Positions 1 through 5,845 of a stretch of 34,081 nucleotides of DNA are shown here, one piece after another. Where the stretch lies: assembly GCA_021647905.1 (NCBI GenBank), contig JAKITW010000023.1:1-34081 (forward strand). The letters are read 5' to 3'. Every line of letters begins with the position of its first letter. Position 1 is the stretch's first letter. The position numbers and the translations under genes were made by a program. The stretch is from Desulfobacterales bacterium. Its GTDB lineage: Bacteria > Desulfobacterota > Desulfobulbia > Desulfobulbales > BM004. The notes below the pieces were generated by a model that worked only from the letters and a program-made list of their open reading frames with translations, ran no database searches and had not been told where the DNA came from.

Positions 1-333
1 GGCTGTTCATAAACAGGCTATCAAGCAGGAACTCGCTTCGCCGCGGCGGCGATTCGGAACCCATAAGCATATCCTGCCGAAGTTGTTTCAAATTCCGCTT
101 TTGCCGTCACGGCTGCGGCTCAGGGTCCGCTACACCGTTCGGTATAAGAAAACCCTTTCCCGGTCCAACCTCAAACGTACGGGGTTTACCGAAAGCTTAC
201 CGTCGGTGCGGGGTCGGACCAAGACAACATCTTTAAATTACAAGATAAATTCCTGAAGATGGCCTCTTTTTTTGTCTTTAAACCGGCTATTTCACCATCA
301 AAATGGGAACTATAAGGAATTCAGGGACTGGGG
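1..333. other. Left-edge region with no recognised gene
   Basis: No gene with a credible start is visible. On the plus strand one frame stays open from the window edge to a TGA at 254-256 (about 84 codons). Its translation is rich in Arg, Lys and Leu and I recognise no family in it. It could be the tail of a gene starting outside the window, a decayed mobile-element fragment, or chance. The stretch after it, before the 101-bp element, has stops in all frames. Confidence 0.3.
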
Positions 334-448
334 AAAGCTTGATGAACCCGTAACAACCCGAAAGGCTTCAAATGCCACCCAATAAAATCAACAAGTTACA
401 AGACGAATCACGTCCGTCGAGCGGGTTGTTGCGAGACCGACAAAGCTT
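334..448 (+). mobile_element. 101-bp MITE-like element, copy 1, with 7-bp target duplication
   Basis: The element itself is 341-441. It is flanked by the 7-bp direct repeat AAAGCTT at 334-340 and 442-448, which looks like a target-site duplication. A copy differing at one base lies at 10016-10116. The outer 20 bases are imperfect inverted repeats (15 of 20 match), with a perfect core AACAACCCG / CGGGTTGTT. It has no coding capacity, so it fits a non-autonomous element moved by a transposase encoded elsewhere. It sits 5 bp past the mazF stop codon, and the right duplication overlaps that stop. Its long stem could also act on mazF transcripts. Confidence 0.8.
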
Positions 449-788
449 AGAGACCTAAAACTTCCATTAGGAACTGGTCAATTTGAGTCATAAGAGTTGG
501 AGGACAGCTCAGTAAGGGGCCGTCAATAAGTCTTTTGTTGTCAATAGCGCGTACTTGATCGACAAGAAGATCGGAGTTCTTTTTCAGCCTTTCCCCGGCA
601 GGGATGCGCAAGCGAAGCGGTTCCGCATCGTCGATAAGATTCGTGGTAAGGGGAATAATTAAAGTTGACGGATGGCTTACGTCAAGGAGCTCCTGGCATT
701 GAACAATCAGCACCGGCCGAACTTTTCCGGCCTCGGTGCCTTTGCCGGGATTGAGATTGGCCAGCCAGATTTCGCCGCGGTTATACAT
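447..788 (-). CDS. mazF: MazF/PemK-type endoribonuclease toxin
   Basis: This 113-residue protein belongs to the MazF/PemK toxin family, ribosome-independent mRNA interferases that cut cellular mRNA when the antitoxin is lost. The N-terminus RGEIWLANLNPGKGTEAGKV followed by RPVLIVQ is the classic MazF beta-barrel opening. The T-NLI and LLVDQVRAID stretches match the later conserved strands, and the length is normal. An upstream ATG at 797 is in frame, but the ATG at 788 is preferred because a GAGG sits 9 bp before it, inside the antitoxin gene. The start overlaps the end of the antitoxin ORF, as usual for translationally coupled toxin-antitoxin pairs. A 101-bp mobile element abuts the stop codon. 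Family assignment is strong; the cleavage site cannot be read from sequence. Confidence 0.9.
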   Translation of the reverse strand: MYNRGEIWLANLNPGKGTEAGKVRPVLIVQCQELLDVSHPSTLIIPLTTNLIDDAEPLRLRIPAGERLKKNSDLLVDQVRAIDNKRLIDGPLLSCPPTLMTQIDQFLMEVLGL

Positions 789-1017
789 CAGGGGCATCCT
801 CTATCGCATCGAACTCCGCATTCACTCTCATGCTTTCTTCTCGAACCCGTCTGGATGCCTCCATAATACGCTTTTTCCGCAGTTCCCTGGCAACCTGTTC
901 ATTCATTGCCACCACTGCTCTGCGGACATACTCGGCCCTGGGCATATGTAGCGCCCGGGCTCGCTCATTGATCTCTATAAGGATATCATCCTGAATCCGT
1001 ATTGAAATTGTAGCCAT
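781..1017 (-). CDS. Ribbon-helix-helix antitoxin of the MazF pair
   Basis: A 78-residue protein starting with MATISIRIQDDILIEINERA, a ribbon-helix-helix (CopG/MetJ-like) DNA-binding module. A charged C-terminal tail follows that would bind and neutralise the toxin. It precedes the mazF-type gene, and the two ORFs overlap by 8 bp (17 if the upstream toxin start is used). A good ribosome-binding site (AAGGAGA, reverse complement of 1024-1030) precedes the ATG. Such antitoxins usually repress their own promoter. The upstream region holds the 8-bp palindrome AGTATACT (1048-1055) between two TTATTGTxACT repeats, a reasonable operator candidate. It is functionally MazE-like although RHH antitoxins differ in fold from E. 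coli MazE. Confidence 0.85.
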   Translation of the reverse strand: MATISIRIQDDILIEINERARALHMPRAEYVRRAVVAMNEQVARELRKKRIMEASRRVREESMRVNAEFDAIEDAPDV

Positions 1018-1029
1018 ATGTTGTCTCCT

Positions 1030-1065
1030 TTATTGTAACTATCATTTAGTATACTTATTGTGACT
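1030..1065 (-). promoter_or_regulatory. Candidate operator/promoter of the mazEF-type operon
   Basis: Two direct repeats, TTATTGTAACT (1030-1040) and TTATTGTGACT (1055-1065), flank the palindrome AGTATACT (1048-1055) directly upstream of the antitoxin start. The spacing of 25 bp and the position fit autoregulation by an RHH antitoxin. A near-identical copy of the outer half lies at 2234-2280. Confidence 0.45.
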
Positions 1066-1545
1066 CGTTTTGGCAACTCGATGTTTTCGTGGGGTCGTGA
1101 AGACAGCGCGTGAAGACAGCGGGACGTTCATGAAATAGTGTAATTCTAATCAGTTCGGTTCGTTCTTTGATACGCTCATCCACGGAGATAGCGGCATGTG
1201 CACGTCTGCGTGGGGGCAGGTCTTGCGTTATAAGTTTTTGTCGGGTGTGCGTGCTTGATCATGGCCCGTCACTAAGGGATAATTTTGAATTGTGAAGGGC
1301 TCAAGGCGCAGGGCGTAGGGGACTTGAGGTCCCGCCTACGCGCTAGGCTACGGCGGGCAAGCGGGGGCCGGAAGGGATTATTCGACAAGGGGACAGGCGA
1401 ATTATGGTTGAGGCGTCGCAACCTTTCATGCTACTTTTTCTTGAATCGGACGCGGTATTTCTCGGACAGCGGCATAATCAAACTAGTCAAGGATAGCCGA
1501 AGACGGCTTCAGTGGCTGTATGATGCCAAGGAAAACGACAAGTGC
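1066..1545. other. Intergenic region between the two toxin-antitoxin loci
   Basis: No supported gene. A 13-bp exact tandem duplication (CGTGAAGACAGCG) lies at 1096-1121. Two GGCGCAG-type heptamers lie at 1305-1318. A 115-codon plus-strand frame from 1285 runs antisense through the ParE-type gene and has no recognisable content, so it is not annotated. The region looks decayed. Confidence 0.4.
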
Positions 1546-1821
1546 CTATCGATCTTCCCGCGTATGCCAAATCCGCAATACATATATTACGGACTCCTGT
1601 ATCTCGTAGCGCATTTCATATCGGCCAACTAAAATGCGACGAACCTCCCGCGGTTCGAACTCTTCCAGTTTCGTACCGAGGCGAGGCTGTTCAAGGAGGC
1701 GGACTGGCGCTTTGGTGAGGGATTGTACGGTACGCGCCGCCGCCTGCTGGTTAACTGTCGCAAGAAAATCATAAAGTCGCACCAGATCGGCAAGCGCCCT
1801 GCTGGTCCATTGCAGTTTCAT
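1546..1821 (-). CDS. parE: ParE/RelE-superfamily toxin
   Basis: A 91-residue protein with the ParE-type layout: N-terminal WTSRALADLVRLYDFLA helix pair, a central RLLEQPRLGTKLEE segment, then RRILVGRYEMRYEI and IYVLRIWHTREDR. The last strand with the WHTRE ending is typical of ParE-like plasmid stabilisation toxins, which mostly poison DNA gyrase; some relatives are RelE-type nucleases. The ATG at 1821 overlaps the antitoxin stop codon in a TGATG junction; a TTG one codon upstream is less likely. Length is normal and there are no internal stops. Which of gyrase or mRNA is targeted cannot be decided from sequence alone. Confidence 0.88.
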   Translation of the reverse strand: MKLQWTSRALADLVRLYDFLATVNQQAAARTVQSLTKAPVRLLEQPRLGTKLEEFEPREVRRILVGRYEMRYEIQESVIYVLRIWHTREDR

Positions 1822-2081
1822 CAACGCGGCACAGGCAACGGCTTGTCGGTATCGAGACTATCCGCCCATGCCTGCACAGCCTGGTGATCGATGACATGAC
1901 CGGCATCGACATCGTCAAGTGCCTCCATGGTCAAACGTTGGCGTTCTTCTTCTTGGGCGATCCATGCCAGCAATGCCTGTTTCACGATCCAGCCACGCGA
2001 ACGTTCAAGACGAGTTGCAATCTGGTCCACTTTTTCGGCAAGCGGCAGAGGGATGTGAGCTGTCAGTACTTTGGTGTTCAT
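1821..2081 (-). CDS. parD: ParD/CopG-like ribbon-helix-helix antitoxin
   Basis: An 86-residue antitoxin. MNTKVLTAHIPLPLAEKVDQ opens a ribbon-helix-helix module (strand, then LERSRGWIVKQALLAWI helices). An acidic C-terminal tail follows that would wrap the toxin. The ATG at 2081 is preceded by AGGAGGA, a strong ribosome-binding site. The longer in-frame ORF to 2171 is not used: its extra codons come from a stray 34-bp mazF fragment at 2142-2175. It ends in a TGATG overlap with the ParE-type gene. A perfect 10-bp inverted repeat just upstream is a likely autoregulatory operator. Confidence 0.87.
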   Translation of the reverse strand: MNTKVLTAHIPLPLAEKVDQIATRLERSRGWIVKQALLAWIAQEEERQRLTMEALDDVDAGHVIDHQAVQAWADSLDTDKPLPVPR

Positions 2082-2103
2082 AGTAATCCTCCTGATTTTT
2101 GAA

Positions 2104-2132
2104 TCTATTTTAACCATAGTGATTAAAATAGA
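2104..2132. promoter_or_regulatory. Perfect inverted repeat upstream of parD-type gene (operator candidate)
   Basis: TCTATTTTAA (2104-2113) and TTAAAATAGA (2123-2132) are exact reverse complements separated by 9 bp. They lie 22 bp upstream of the antitoxin start and overlap where the promoter must be. Dyads of this kind are bound by RHH antitoxin dimers. Confidence 0.5.
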
Positions 2133-2141
2133 ATTAATCAA

Positions 2142-2280
2142 TTTCAGCCTTTCCCCGGCAGGGATGCGCAAGCGAGGAGATTTTCATTGTTGGTTGTGGC
2201 TGCGGCCCAAAAGTTATGGTCCAGCCATGCTGGTTAGTATACTTATTGTGACTCGTTTTGGCAAGTCGATGTTCTCATGG
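2142..2280 (-). pseudogene. Scar of a second mazEF-type copy (mazF fragment plus antitoxin promoter)
   Basis: The 34 bp at 2142-2175 are identical to the interior of mazF at 582-615. The 31 bp at 2234-2264 are identical to the mazEF upstream region at 1046-1076, with the match continuing with few mismatches to 2280. The two blocks keep the order and orientation of the intact locus, but everything between them (the antitoxin and the toxin N-terminus) is replaced by about 58 unrelated bases. This is best read as the remnant of a duplicated mazEF after internal deletion. It now sits upstream of the parDE-type pair and may contribute its promoter. Confidence 0.7.
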
Positions 2281-2331
2281 GTCGGACCAGCTAACTAGCT
2301 GAAAAAACGAGTAATAGTACTTGTTTTAGCC

Positions 2332-2388
2332 TGTCTTGTCGGAACTCCCCAAGATTCCCTATTACTGGATAGCGCACGGCCTGCTCGG
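2332..2388. repeat. 57-bp direct repeat, copy A, left of the DUF4143 ATPase
   Basis: Matches 3985-4041 in the same orientation with two adjacent mismatches (AT versus GC in the middle). The copies flank the ATPase gene at 2650-3882. On the minus strand both copies keep the frame EQAVRYPVxGNLGEFRQD, so they may be fragments of a former coding sequence that I do not recognise. Confidence 0.75.
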
Positions 2389-2597
2389 TATAGAGCATAA
2401 TCCGGAATGGGTGATCGGTCTCAAGCGCTGGTATGAAAGTAAGTTGAGGGCGGTTTTTTAGGCTGGCAAGGACGAGATGCGAGACCGGCAAACATGGCAT
2501 ATCACACACCGGTGTCATTCCGAGGCATAGGGGGCATAGGATCTTCATTCTTGACAGCAGCGGAATTTAGGGATTGAGGAAAAGTGAGACATAAAAG

Positions 2598-2639
2598 GCG
2601 CAGGGCGCAGGGCGCAGGGCTGAAAAAGCTCAAAGCTGA
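2598..2639. repeat. Heptamer tandem repeats (GGCGCAG x3, then AAAGCTS units)
   Basis: Three exact GGCGCAG units fill 2598-2618. They are followed in 7-bp phase by GGCTGAA, AAAGCTC and AAAGCTG up to 2639. The array lies just past the 3' end of the DUF4143 ATPase gene. Confidence 0.7.
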
Positions 2640-2649
2640 AAGCCCAAAG

Positions 2650-3882
2650 TCAATGCAGGAAACCGAACAACCAGAGAGGAATCCGATTTTTAAATCCTGT
2701 CTCAATATCATCCATGGCGAGATATGAGCGGCGTACATCCCGTATTTGGGTGAAATCCTTACCCTTGCCGCCGACCTCAACGGTAAACTCGTTATCAATC
2801 AGAAAGTCCCCTCTCTCCGGTGCGGTGAGGTTATGGTGCACCGATACCAGATTCATGAAAAAGGTCTCTCTGATATTGCCCCTGTTCTCTTGCCCGCGGC
2901 TGCAGATGGCAAGAATCTGGTTCGGGTTGTTCAGGTAAATTTTTTCCGGTTTTTCAAGTTGCCTTAGCCTGCTTGCGGTTTTCGGCAGGGTAAGTATCAA
3001 GCCCGCGTCTTCCAGAAAGGTAAGATAGGTCTTTAATGTTCTTTCATCACCGATTTCAAGGATGGTTTTCATCTTCTTCAAATCAGGCGTAAAAGGCACG
3101 GACAAGGAGATGACGGCAAGCAGTTTCTTGATTTTTTTAATACTGGCGCCGCTTAATCCGGGATGTACGGCAAGGAGATCATTTTCGATGGAGGTGTGGA
3201 TATTCTGTTCCAGGGTAATGTAGAAAAGCTCTTTGTCTTTGAACTCTTGAAAATATGGATAATAGCCAAAGGCAAGATAATCACGAAAAAGGGCAAGGAC
3301 TTTCGCCCCCTGTTGCTCAATGTCGTGAATGATATCCGGGGCTATCCGCTCATGGTTGGTGATGATCTCTAGCAGGGAAAAAGAGGGCAGGGCCATATCA
3401 CGGAACAGTTCGATGAATTCCCGGAAGGACAAGCCCGGCAGATGCCGGACAATAGCCCTTCTGCTCAGATCATGGCTCCCTTTGTGGATCTCAAGCGCGG
3501 AACTGCCTGAGGCCAGTATATTCAACTTGGGAAAGGTGTCGTAGATGCTCTTCAGCTCGCCGGACCAGTTCGGGTACTTATGAATTTCGTCAAAACAGAT
3601 GAGCCGGCCGCCGAAATTATGGAATTCTTCCGCTATCTCATACAAAGAACTCTGTCCCACCAGAAAGTGATCGGCCTGGATATAGAGAACCGGAGGCGTT
3701 GCAGAGTGACCATCAAAAGCATGTCGCAGGTGCTGAATCATAACGGTTGTTTTGCCCACGCCCCGCTGGCCCACGACAATGGAAAACCGGTTTTTCCCCA
3801 GTTCCGTCAAAAAACGGCGCTGGTACTTACGATCATAAATCCGAATAAAATGGCTGCTCAAGCTAAATAATTCTTCATGCAT
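2650..3882 (-). CDS. AAA-family ATPase with DUF4143 C-terminal domain
   Basis: A 410-residue protein of the widespread 'ATP-binding protein, AAA_14/DUF4143' family. Residues about 30-160 form the ATPase core, with Walker A GQRGVGKTT near residue 38 and Walker B LICFDEIHK near residue 97. A sensor-like NILASGSSALEI and the RRAIVRHLPGLSFREF region follow. The C-terminal half contains the winged-helix/DUF4143 part, including TYLTFLEDAGLI and the nuclease-like FLIDNEFTVEVGGKGKDFTQ. The molecular role of the family is unsettled. Members are common in accessory DNA, often in many copies, and the nuclease-like fold suggests a defence or selfish function. The gene stands alone between 57-bp direct repeats, which suggests it moved or was duplicated as a unit. 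An AGGA lies a short distance before the ATG. Confidence 0.88.
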   Translation of the reverse strand: MHEELFSLSSHFIRIYDRKYQRRFLTELGKNRFSIVVGQRGVGKTTVMIQHLRHAFDGHSATPPVLYIQADHFLVGQSSLYEIAEEFHNFGGRLICFDEIHKYPNWSGELKSIYDTFPKLNILASGSSALEIHKGSHDLSRRAIVRHLPGLSFREFIELFRDMALPSFSLLEIITNHERIAPDIIHDIEQQGAKVLALFRDYLAFGYYPYFQEFKDKELFYITLEQNIHTSIENDLLAVHPGLSGASIKKIKKLLAVISLSVPFTPDLKKMKTILEIGDERTLKTYLTFLEDAGLILTLPKTASRLRQLEKPEKIYLNNPNQILAICSRGQENRGNIRETFFMNLVSVHHNLTAPERGDFLIDNEFTVEVGGKGKDFTQIRDVRRSYLAMDDIETGFKNRIPLWLFGFLH

Positions 3883-3984
3883 GATCGTAATGTAATCCTA
3901 TCGAAAGTAATGGTCAATAGTAATTCACTCCTATGTGTCCGAAGGGTTTTCAGATACGATTCTGACAACCACCGCCAGAACCTT

Positions 3985-4041
3985 TGTCTTGTCGGAACTC
4001 CCCAAGATTCCCTGCTACTGGATAGCGCACGGCCTGCTCGG
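3985..4041. repeat. 57-bp direct repeat, copy B, right of the DUF4143 ATPase
   Basis: Second copy of the repeat at 2332-2388 (55 of 57 bases identical, same orientation). Recombination between the two would delete the ATPase gene cleanly. Confidence 0.75.
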
Positions 4042-4071
4042 CGAATAGCGTGGAAGCTGGCAAGCTAAATG

Positions 4072-4106
4072 ATACGCCATGCGCTCTGCGCCATGCCCGC
4101 TGCGCC
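4072..4106. repeat. Heptamer tandem repeats (ATGCGCC type)
   Basis: Five in-phase degenerate 7-bp units: ATACGCC, ATGCGCT, CTGCGCC, ATGCCCG, CTGCGCC. They sit just upstream of the nucleotidyltransferase gene. Related units lie at 7119-7146 (opposite orientation) and 7189-7216. Confidence 0.6.
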
Positions 4107-4123
4107 ATGGTTGATTCTTTGTG

Positions 4124-5320
4124 ATGCGCCCACCTCCTTTAAATAACAGCTATGCCCTGTTGGCCTTTTTTCTGTCGTCCTGGAAAAACAGGGAGACAAG
4201 GGCGGGGCTGGAAAAGGCGATGCGGCAAGGGCGGATCGACTGGGAAGGACTGTTGTTTCTGGCAAATCTGCACCTGTGCACCCCGCTATGGTACGTCTGC
4301 CTGAAATCTGACAAGTTGCTTTATCGGTTGCCCACGGAATTACAAGCTTATCTGGAAAATATTTACCTCCTGAACCTGGGGCGCAATGAGGCTGGCAAAC
4401 AGGAATTATCCAGGCTGCTCGCTGATTTTGCCGACCATTCCATTCCCGCGGTCCTGCTCAAGGGGGCGGCCACCTTTTGTGATCATCTCTATGGTGATCC
4501 CGGCGCCAGAATGATGGGAGATATCGATATCCTGGTGAACCCCCGGGATACCCGCGCCGTCTGTGCAATATTACGGGGCAGAGGATACGGAAAGGCGGAT
4601 AATCCGGAACTGGAGGTCAAGGATCCGGCCGCGGCAAGTCATCACCACCATTTGCCGGCCTTCCACCGGCCCGGCTCCCGGTTCCCGGTGGAGATCCATT
4701 ATAAAATCATCAGTAAGCAGGCGGGCCGGCTTTTTCCGCCCGCCATCCAGAGGGAAAGGTTTGTCAGGACAAGGCTGGACGGGCAGCCGGCGTATCTGTT
4801 GAACCCGACCGAGCGATTGATCCACAACGCAGGACACGCCCTGGTGCAAGGAATGACCTTCAGCCGTGGCCTGGTCTCGTTGCAGCAATTAAGCGATTTT
4901 TCCCACCTGGTCCAAAGGTATGGTCCACAGATCTCCTGGCCGGACTGGTTCAACCGCGGAACAGAAGCAGGGCATGGTATCGAGTTCCGCACCTATCTGC
5001 ACCTGGCGAACCGCTTACAGGGAGTGGAGGTTCCCCGGGATATCCCGCCGCTGAAACGGGCGAAATGGCATGCGGCGCGTATTGTGGCGGCCGGCAAGTA
5101 TATATCTGCCGATAATGGGAGACATCAGCGCAAATACGAAAGAATTCTCGGGCCATTGCTTAAGATTCTCGTTAAAGTTTATTATTATATGAGGTTGCCC
5201 GCCTTTGTCTGGGGAAATACGCGGTATACGGTTGGCAGTCGTTGTTATCCGGCGCGAATCCATCATCTTATGGTTAAAGCGGTCCAGGCCCGGAACTGGG
5301 CGAGGATTACCTATAGATAA
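4124..5320 (+). CDS. Nucleotidyltransferase family protein (PF14907-like)
   Basis: A 398-residue protein resembling the 'uncharacterised nucleotidyltransferase' family (NTP_transf_5). The signature is IPAVLLKGAATFCDHLYGDP followed by ARMMGDIDILV. GDID near residue 132 supplies the paired metal-binding aspartates, and VEIHY further on supplies the likely third carboxylate. The N-terminal hundred residues are helical, and the C-terminal part is helical and basic. Members often sit beside PqqD-like and HprK-like genes in peptide or exopolysaccharide clusters, and here a small peptide gene and a PqqD-HprK fusion follow directly. The reaction is expected to be transfer of a nucleotide to an acceptor; substrate and acceptor are unknown. 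The start is uncertain: GTG at 4121 and ATG at 4124 are adjacent and neither has a clear ribosome-binding site. Confidence 0.8.
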   Translation: MRPPPLNNSYALLAFFLSSWKNRETRAGLEKAMRQGRIDWEGLLFLANLHLCTPLWYVCLKSDKLLYRLPTELQAYLENIYLLNLGRNEAGKQELSRLLADFADHSIPAVLLKGAATFCDHLYGDPGARMMGDIDILVNPRDTRAVCAILRGRGYGKADNPELEVKDPAAASHHHHLPAFHRPGSRFPVEIHYKIISKQAGRLFPPAIQRERFVRTRLDGQPAYLLNPTERLIHNAGHALVQGMTFSRGLVSLQQLSDFSHLVQRYGPQISWPDWFNRGTEAGHGIEFRTYLHLANRLQGVEVPRDIPPLKRAKWHAARIVAAGKYISADNGRHQRKYERILGPLLKILVKVYYYMRLPAFVWGNTRYTVGSRCYPARIHHLMVKAVQARNWARITYR

Positions 5321-5546
5321 CCCGTTGTTGACAACCCTGGCCAATTGCATCGGTTTTTCCGTGACATCCGCGCTCTGCGCGGGAAAGCTTGCAGCCCGGC
5401 CGGCAACGGTGTAGATATCCGTATTATATTATCACTGACAGGCCGGCCAGGTCGCTTGGCGCCGGCAGATTTTGGACATGCTTCCGGATGGGGCGGGCAA
5501 TGTCGGTCACGGGTTGATTCCCCCTGCCGGGAACAAGGAGGTCGAA

Positions 5547-5759
5547 ATGTCGGGATCGAACAAAGAACCGGATCCGGTTGGCACGGGAAAAGATGTTGCG
5601 GATGAGAAACGCCGGGCTTTTTTGCGTAAAAGTGTGTATGCGGCATACGCCACCCCGGTGATTATGTCCATGCTGGTTGGCAAGAGTAGCGCCCAGATGT
5701 CGGGCGGTAACAGGTTCAGACGGCGAGGGAGGAACCAGTACGGGGATGATCCGGAGTGA
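5547..5759 (+). CDS. Small peptide with Tat-like/YxxP leader (candidate modification substrate)
   Basis: A 70-residue protein. The start at 5547 is chosen because AAGGAG lies at 5535-5540; a longer in-frame ORF from 5472 lacks this support. Residues 1-20 are acidic and polar. Residues 21-27 (KRRAFLR) resemble a twin-arginine signal, followed by a hydrophobic stretch to residue 44 and an SSAQ that could be a cleavage site. The same stretch contains YATPVI, which fits the YxxPx(L/I) leader motif recognised by PqqD-like recognition elements in lasso-peptide pathways. The last 20 residues are rich in Gly, Arg and Asn and end in DDPE. It lies between a nucleotidyltransferase gene and a PqqD-HprK fusion gene. 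Whether it is a precursor peptide or simply an exported small protein cannot be decided from sequence. Confidence 0.65.
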   Translation: MSGSNKEPDPVGTGKDVADEKRRAFLRKSVYAAYATPVIMSMLVGKSSAQMSGGNRFRRRGRNQYGDDPE

Positions 5760-5845
5760 ACATTTCCTGCCACCGGGGAAAGTCCGTCAAACCCCGTGAG
5801 TTCCGCTTTTACCTGATCCGGTAACCTGCTTTCGAGGTATGCTCC

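Noticed and set aside
341-441. 101-bp element as an integron attC site
   Set aside because: It has TAACAA near one end and a long stem, but the GTTRRRY core and typical L/R boxes are not convincing, the copies are near-identical rather than divergent, and each has a 7-bp target duplication, which attC sites do not make.
1285-1632. 115-codon plus-strand ORF
   Set aside because: Its C-terminal part is antisense to the ParE-type gene, it has no recognisable family content, and it begins in a decayed intergenic region with heptamer repeats.
2417-2487. Possible third, decayed copy of the 101-bp element (TCGGTCTC ... GAGACCG)
   Set aside because: Only 7-8 bp at each end match in inverted order; the interior shows no similarity.
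2291-2548. 85-codon minus-strand ORF overlapping repeat copy A
   Set aside because: No family recognised and no ribosome-binding site. The 57-bp repeat part may be a gene fragment, but the full ORF is not supported.
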